Positions 57,706 through 64,000 of a DNA stretch of 64,000 bases are shown here, one piece after another. The notes under the pieces were generated by a model, which was not told where the DNA came from, did not search any database, and saw only the letters and a program-made list of their open reading frames with translations. The position numbers and the translations under genes are program-made. Each line of letters opens with the position of its first letter. The first letter of the stretch is position 1. Source of the DNA: Angiostrongylus vasorum (taxonomy: Eukaryota; Nematoda; Chromadorea; Rhabditida; Metastrongylidae); the NCBI GenBank assembly GCA_018806985.1, contig JADANN010000467.1:620001-684000 (forward strand). Direction: 5' to 3'.

Positions 57706-59944
57706 CAGTCACGTATGCATTTAAATCAATGCATGTCGTCATAGATGTGTTAAACGACCAACTAAGCGATGACAAGTACCATCAAGATGAGATTGTCAGG
57801 ATGGGAAATAAGCATTCAAACATGGATTAATCATTTGCAAGAGAGAGCAGTAATGTCTAATTGACTGACAGCCAAGCAGCATAGACAGCTGCAATTTGAT
57901 AGAATACTAATACCAAACAGGAGATCAGCTTTAAAAAAGGATTAGGAGATAGTCAGAAAAATAGCTAAGAGACAGACAGGACGAGGCCGTTTTAGAGCGA
58001 ATTTGATTTAGAAGCTATAACCGAACTGGTCGTCCTGACCTAAAAACGAAACCACGAAACCAACTTTGTTCTACACATTTCGTTTAGTCACAACCTAAAG
58101 AACATTCTACAAAATTTGACAAAACAGCAGAAATGATGTTCGCTAAAGTTGACGATGGGATATAATACCTCGAAACAGTGCTGGTTATCACATAAAAATA
58201 TCTGTGATACGTGAAATGAAAACTGTGTAAGAAAGTGGACCACAGAGAACGGAAGTGCCAGACCCAATAAATGGTGCTCCATTTTAAGAAAAGTTTTGAG
58301 TATCAGATATGAACTAGACACGGAACACATACTGCAGGTGGTCCTTTGGTTGTCTCAATGACAGACGGCCACCCAATTTGTCATCGTCACACACAACGAT
58401 CCCACCAGTCTGATTGAAATCTACGGCTCTTCTTCATTAGCGCAATCCAGCAAAAAATGTATAAGACAGAACAAAGTCTCGACCCAGTAATATCCAAAAA
58501 ATCTGATCTACTAGAATTTCCTGTATCAGAATTCTTTCTTCACCTTCACATTGAAATGGAAAGATGTCAAATTCTAGCCATATGTTCGGAATAACTAATC
58601 GAAATTCGAACCTCGAACCCACAAGTATTCGGCATATGCTGAACAATTACTTGGAAATCGGTTCATCATTTTGTACCTTGTAACCCGTGATTTCAACTAG
58701 TAATCAAACAGAAAAAGCTGTATAACATAACTAAATGGAATGGCACTGATCTAAGGGTGGTACATTCGTTACTTAAAAGGTGTAGAAGTAATTATGGTTG
58801 CACTGGCTACTAGTCGTCCCCCACTTTCACCCTCTATAGCTAGCCACGAACTGCTGTGACTGATACGGTAGACGTTCAGAGGCGATCGCCTTGAGCGTGT
58901 CACTCGTCAGTGGAAGGCGGCTTCCCTTGATGCGAATCGATGCCGAATAGCCGCTATAACGGCCGGATCCATTCTACGCTCTTTCGAATAATAAAAAAAA
59001 AGAAAGAAAGAAACTTCATCACTATTCACTATCGTCTTACAATAAAATTCTCTACGACACTCAGAAACACTGGAAATAGCACTTCATAGTACTTCATGAA
59101 AATTCGACGTAAAAAAGAATCAAAAAAGGAAAAGAATGAAAAGGAAGAGACTCTGGAACTAGAGCAATTCAATGGCTTTGTTATGAAATTGTGCCTAAAT
59201 CACGAAGCTAAACTCAACATATACGCGTGAGGACTAAAGCCGTCTGGTCAATTCTTTCTCCGTACAATTCTTCAGGCTTCTCGCTCTACAATGGCTGCCT
59301 CAAAACTAATTAAGTTTTTCAATAAGCCCTTCATCAAAATGTCCGTAGTCATGAAGCAGTTTCACGTAGACATAATTTATTGGGACTCCACTGACCATAA
59401 CATTTCCAACTTATTAAAGGCTGCCATTAAGCATATCTTATTTAAAAATACTGGAAATCAAACATAAACGTTTGGGAAACCTAAAGATGAATCACGCAGA
59501 CACAAAGACTCCCACCGTGGGTCACTTGCCCTAAGCACAACGCGCGGTTGGTGAAGTTAATTAACGTTCGAAAGTTCCAACCATTAGATTCAATGGCTCA
59601 CGCCATCGCGAAGAGTAAAAGAATTGAAATCGCCTTCGAAAAAGTAATTAGGAGAAAAATAAGTGAACGTAACAAACGACGGAGGATGGAACACAAATGA
59701 TGAGTTCGCATTGGAAACACAGACGAAATGCGGAACTGCCATGAGAGGTGGTTTTAACGAGGATGATTTGTGGGTAGCCATAACACAGGATTGGAAACGA
59801 AATAGAGGTGAACCCTCATACAAACCATACTACAAGTAGAAATTGCCAATTTGTATTGCTGAATGTTAAACGGAGCTTAACCGGAATACCAGTGAATCTA
59901 GGTAGAGAACAATGTGCAATTCTACGTCCTACTCAGGAACGATA
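57706..59944. other. No gene seen; GC-richer block at 58.8-59.0 kb
   Basis: A GC-rich block (about 58790-58990) with CGATCGCC and CGGCCGGATCC stands out from AT-rich flanks. Its composition suggests a repeat fragment or a promoter. The rest is empty. Confidence 0.4.
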
Positions 59945-60232
59945 GGGCGCGTGTGGCGCAGTGATCGGAGGCGCCCTGCAACACACACGTGGAATCGATC
60001 CGAACTCCAGTGGCCTACCAAGCCCTCCATCCCTCCGGGGTCGGCAAATTGGTACCAGACTTGTCTGGGATGATAGCAGCACCGGCTCGATACATCGGTA
60101 GACCACCGCGGGGTCACTGTAAACGCCAGATATAGAATCAATCACCTCCAAACGATGCTTCATGAAGTCAAATGCATGGCGCATCCCTCAAGGATTGATC
60201 AACGCCGAGAGCCTTATCTTTCATCCTTTATA
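59945..60232 (+). repeat. tRNA-derived SINE, copy 13
   Basis: This full-length copy is one of the cleanest: head GGGCGCGTGTGGCGCAGTGA, B-box region GTGGAATCGATCC, then AAGCCCTCCATCCCTCCGGG, GGTACCAGACTTGTCTGGG and the tail GATTGATCAACGCCGAGAGC. It lies upstream of the AGAP gene. Confidence 0.88.
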
Positions 60233-60387
60233 CTTAGGAAAAAAGAAAGAAAATAGGAACGACAAATAAATGATCTAGGAAATTCCTTGAATGATCGAAT
60301 GAGAAATTGTTTCAGACTGAAAACTCAGGCACTAAAGGCATCAAGTCCTCAGTAAAAACCCTGCAAAAAAAATGAATTAGTACTTTT

Positions 60388-60634
60388 GCGTTTTTCAAAT
60401 CCTTGGGGATGCACCACGTAGTTGAATTCATCAAGCACTGTATGCGTATGCTTAAGCGAATGCATGTTTAGTCTATACATTGATATGCGCGAGCCTTTCG
60501 ATGAATCAAGTCAATGTTCTTTATCTTTCAGGAGAAGTCCACACAAAGTATGGAGGGTTAGCCCGAGGTGCGGGATCGAACGAAGGGCCACGTGCATCAC
60601 AACGCATCTCTTAAACAGTGCGCTATTCACACTC
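60388..60634 (-). repeat. tRNA-derived SINE, copy 14 (diverged)
   Basis: The family body is recognisable (GGGATGCACCACGTAG, GTCTATACATTGA, GATGAATCAAGTCAATG on the plus strand). The head is eroded but keeps GCGCACTGTTTAAGAG and TTCGATCCCGC. It lies 160 bp from copy 13 in the opposite orientation. Confidence 0.65.
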
Positions 60635-61164
60635 TCTTCATGGATAAAGAATCAAACCAAATATCAATTGAATCCAAAATATCCACTTTTCAAAGCATAG
60701 TGAAATGTTGGGAAGAGATATTTGACTTCAACAAATGCGTACCATAGCAAAACACTCAAGTGCTAAACAATAGCACTAATTAGCTTATAACAGACTGTTT
60801 CATCATCTACGTGCTCAAATGGTATCTCGAGCAATTACAGTTTGAAAGAAAACCTCTCACAAATCTTTGATACATGTCACTACGACTATGAAAAAACGTA
60901 ATTTAAGGAGAAAATTACCCAGCTGAAACATATGGAAGAACAGCTCGCAAGACTGCCGGAATGACCATCTAGCGTTTTTACCTCTCATATTCTCTAGCCA
61001 TTTCGACATGGCTTGACAAAATATCGAAGTCGCGATGAATATGTCCCTAACACAAACGATGGGAATAAGAAAAACAATGTTATTTATTACGGAAACGCTA
61101 TAGAAAGCAAGCATGAACAGTATGCAACCAGAAACTCGTACCAAGCTAAAATTTATAACAAACA

Positions 61165-61402
61165 AGCGGCTGGAGTTGCCTTGCAATACACATGTGGTTG
61201 TCAGCTTGATCGCGTGCCTCGGCCTTCCGTTTTTCCGGGGTCACTAATTTAGCACCAGACTTGTCTAGGGGATAGCAACACTGACTTGATCCATCGATAG
61301 GGCATTGCAAGTCATTGTGCATTCACCTCTGACGATGGTTGATGAAGTCGAATCCATGGTACATTCATCAGGGACTAATCAAAGTCGAATGCTTTCTCCG
61401 TC
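61165..61402 (+). repeat. tRNA-derived SINE, copy 15, head lost
   Basis: The first 20 or so bases of the tRNA head are missing or decayed. From TTGCCTTGCAATACACATG on, the body follows the family: CTCGGCCTTCCG, TAGCACCAGACTTGTCTAGG, GATCCATCGATAGGGCATTG and the AGGGACTAATCAA tail. Confidence 0.75.
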
Positions 61403-64000
61403 TATTTACAGTAGTATTAATAAGAACAGAAATGCATAGCTTTTTTTCATAGATGGAAATCAACAAGAAATGTGATCAGATATTTTTAGTTAAGTAATGT
61501 AAGTAACAACTTTATTAGACGTATGGATAAGAACGGATTGAATATAAATGATTAGATTAGATATACACACTAAGAGTTTGTTGGAAGTATCGGCGATCAC
61601 GGCTGTAAAGGAAGGTGTTAATGAGACAATGTGTACCAGAATAGGTGACGCAAGAAAGAAATCTGAACCGCTTGACCTCGGTCACCTTTCTCTATGATGC
61701 GGACGGCTTAACGTAAAAAAAAAGGTTCCTCAACTAAGCATTAAATTTTACACTACTTAATGAAAGGACATTCATCATACGCTTCTGTGATTTATGATGA
61801 GAACGGCTTAAACTAAAAGAAAGCACCAGCTAAATGTGTCCCAATTTCAAACAGCTATCCCACGCACCACATGGATAATCAATATTTTTTTTCAGTTATG
61901 AAAAGTAGATACAGCCAACTAAATAGAGCAATAGTACACTGCTCATTGAGAACACATTTATACATGCACTTTTAACCCTTCCAGTAAGAAGAAATGGTTA
62001 CATGGTATTTGTGATGAAATCCTATGTTTTGCCAAATCTCATTTCGAAAACGGAGCTAGGATAGTTAGCATTTCAAAAGCGACAAATTTTAACCCAGAAA
62101 CGACAAAGACTCATTAGAAATTGAATATAGCACAGATAATGTGCTAGATTTTCCCCTTAACGAATTCACAATTCCCGATAGTTATGATTTTCGAAAACAC
62201 TAAGACATTTGAAGTCACAAACAAATCGATGGCACTTCAACATTCCCATGATTCATAACAAAACATAGCCGCAATAATGTCAACGTGCTTTATGACTAAG
62301 TACTGAATCGGGAATTCGGACAGACAGCGCGGTGAATGAATTTGAATACGAGATGCTTAATCGACGAGGATATAAGTTGTGAAGTGTCGGAGATTTGAGC
62401 GACATATTGGCCCAGGCCCCTGGTCGACAGCAGAGACCGAGCAGATTACCCTGTCATTGAGCAACAGGTGACACTTGTACGTCGGCATTGCTAACCTCGA
62501 CGATGACCACTCCGGTCATGATCACGCCAATTACAGAACAATTATGCAAGATGACACGACACATGGTAACTTCCGAAGACGATCAACGCTGCTGATTCGA
62601 TGCTGTCGACAGCACTAGGCGCACCTAAGTGACAACTGACGACACAGAACTCTCAGTCAGTCGCTGACGATCACCAAAGGAAACAAATTGTCTAATCCGC
62701 AAATATGGATTCATTTACCTATTTATCACCCACTTAGCTTTAGTTTCCAAGTCGTTTCCTTTTTCTTTTTCAAAACGTTTACCAGCACAGGGAGAAGAGG
62801 TATTCCTAGTTCTACCATAAACAAAGAACGATACAACAGCCCTTCAAAAAAAAGGATTGAAATTTCACATCACTCAGTCCAACATCTTAAGTTATGTTCA
62901 AGATAGAAGAATTGTCCACAAGAACAATAACAGCAAGTTGAAAACGCTAGTCAAACACTTCACATAAAATGAAGTCTGGTAGTTTTTAAAATAAACGCAA
63001 AAAACATTCAGAAAATGGTGAAATTCAAGACATATAGTATATATGATGACAAAGCTGGAATTTCTCATTGTCAGTGGCACCCTGCCTCCGAAGAAGAGGA
63101 CAGTTCACACTCATTGTTGAATAAATGTGGGAGATGTGGACAAGTGGAAAAAGCTAGCAGCGAACATCAACATCATAGAAAAACACAGACAATTCCGTGA
63201 TCAAAGGAGAAAAAAATGAAGTGGGACCACATTCCAGAATATGTACCTGAACCACAAAGGTTGGTTTGCTATAACTCATCAAACAGATGACAAGACATTT
63301 CGAAACTTCAGTTCCAGTTGATGTAACTGCCATGAACTTAAGAAAACCAAGGTTTTATTGAAGAGAACAAGTATTCCGGTTCAACTGTATCTCTAAAGTA
63401 ACTGGTTAAAATATACGCATTTAAATGAGCAACATATTGTCGTTAAACTGCACTCCCTTTAAGGAAACAGCAGATGTCAGCCGAATCACAAATAAACAAT
63501 GAAAGTGTTCTCATTGCCATGTTGAAGTACCGGAATAAGTTTTTAACAGCAGGCAGAAGAAACATGATCTTCCCAGAATAGATATGAATATTTAAAAACT
63601 AGGACAACTACAGCGGGCGGACATTTTTACAAAGGATGTTTCCTTTCAGTGTTCTCTCTACAAGTACTTTTTGTAATTATAACTACAAAAAACGACAAAT
63701 TCTTTGCGGAAAAGGGGTATAGCAATCGTATATACAAATTCGTGAGAGGATGCCAAACACGCAACGCGTGGTAGACAGGCATTATCAGAACTAAGGAGGT
63801 CCCTAGTGGCATACGACCACTAAGATCACTCTCTCCATTTCATCTCAACTGTCAGTACACCCTCATATTTCCTTATAGCGCACTCTCTTACTGATCTATT
63901 CCCTATTATCAAAGCAATTCAAAGAAAGCACACTGTAAAACACAAATGATAAACCAAAGAAAATAATAAAAAAACATGATTCATAAAAATTCGGACTATA
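61403..64000. other. No gene seen; GC-richer block at 62.34-62.67 kb
   Basis: AT-rich with one clearly GC-richer block of about 330 bp (62340-62670). No open frame of note. It could be the promoter region of a minus-strand transcript, including a distal AGAP promoter. This is inference from composition only. Confidence 0.4.

Noticed and set aside
3289..61402. tRNA-like heads of the SINE copies as functional tRNA genes
   Set aside because: The A- and B-box-like blocks are present but the acceptor and anticodon stems do not pair, so these are not tRNA genes.
1..64000. CRISPR arrays, operons, ribosome binding sites, phage or plasmid features
   Set aside because: None seen. Splice-site structure, a nuclear-type tRNA and SINE/LINE content show eukaryotic DNA.

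Overview
The window looks like nuclear DNA from a nematode, probably a strongylid (hookworm-like) worm. It is AT-rich. One large spliced gene has worm-type splice sites (TTTCAG acceptors) and introns of up to 7.5 kb. The rest is dominated by short tRNA-like repeats and decayed RTE-type LINEs of the kind common in strongylid genomes. No bacterial-style gene arrangement is present. The organism call is inference from gene family, splice style and repeats; no marker gene fixes the species.

The dominant feature is a 20-exon gene on the minus strand, from 52918 down to 19199. It encodes an AGAP / centaurin-gamma type ArfGAP, probably the orthologue of C. elegans cnt-2. Its domains run in family order: a long polar N-terminus, a Ras/Miro-like GTPase domain with an intact P-loop, a linker, a PH domain split by a low-complexity insert, an ArfGAP zinc finger, ankyrin repeats, and a C-terminus ending SVI. 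I traced all exons from splice sites and reading phase. Phase agrees at every junction except exon 10 to exon 11, where one extra T in a run of six T breaks the frame.

Layout. 1-4.3 kb: repeats and apparently empty DNA. 4.3-8.2 kb: coding-like exons of an unidentified minus-strand gene, interrupted by an RTE leader fragment and a dead mariner-like transposase piece. 8.9-14.2 kb: foldback repeats, a perfect-looking hairpin, tRNA-derived SINEs and an RTE endonuclease fragment. 15.9-16.9 kb: a second RTE remnant (reverse transcriptase). 19.2-52.9 kb: the AGAP gene; its introns hold a 3 kb RTE copy, seven SINE copies, four foldback elements and a tRNA-Leu(UAG) gene. 53-64 kb: upstream flank with three more SINE copies and no gene I can name.

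Two short-repeat families stand out. One is a tRNA-derived SINE of about 280 bp, with 15 copies; all seven intronic copies lie in the sense orientation of the host gene. The other is a foldback element with a tRNA-like core. Its best copy (38707-39219) has 173-bp inverted arms and exact 16-bp flanking direct repeats, which point to target-primed retrotransposition rather than cut-and-paste transposition.
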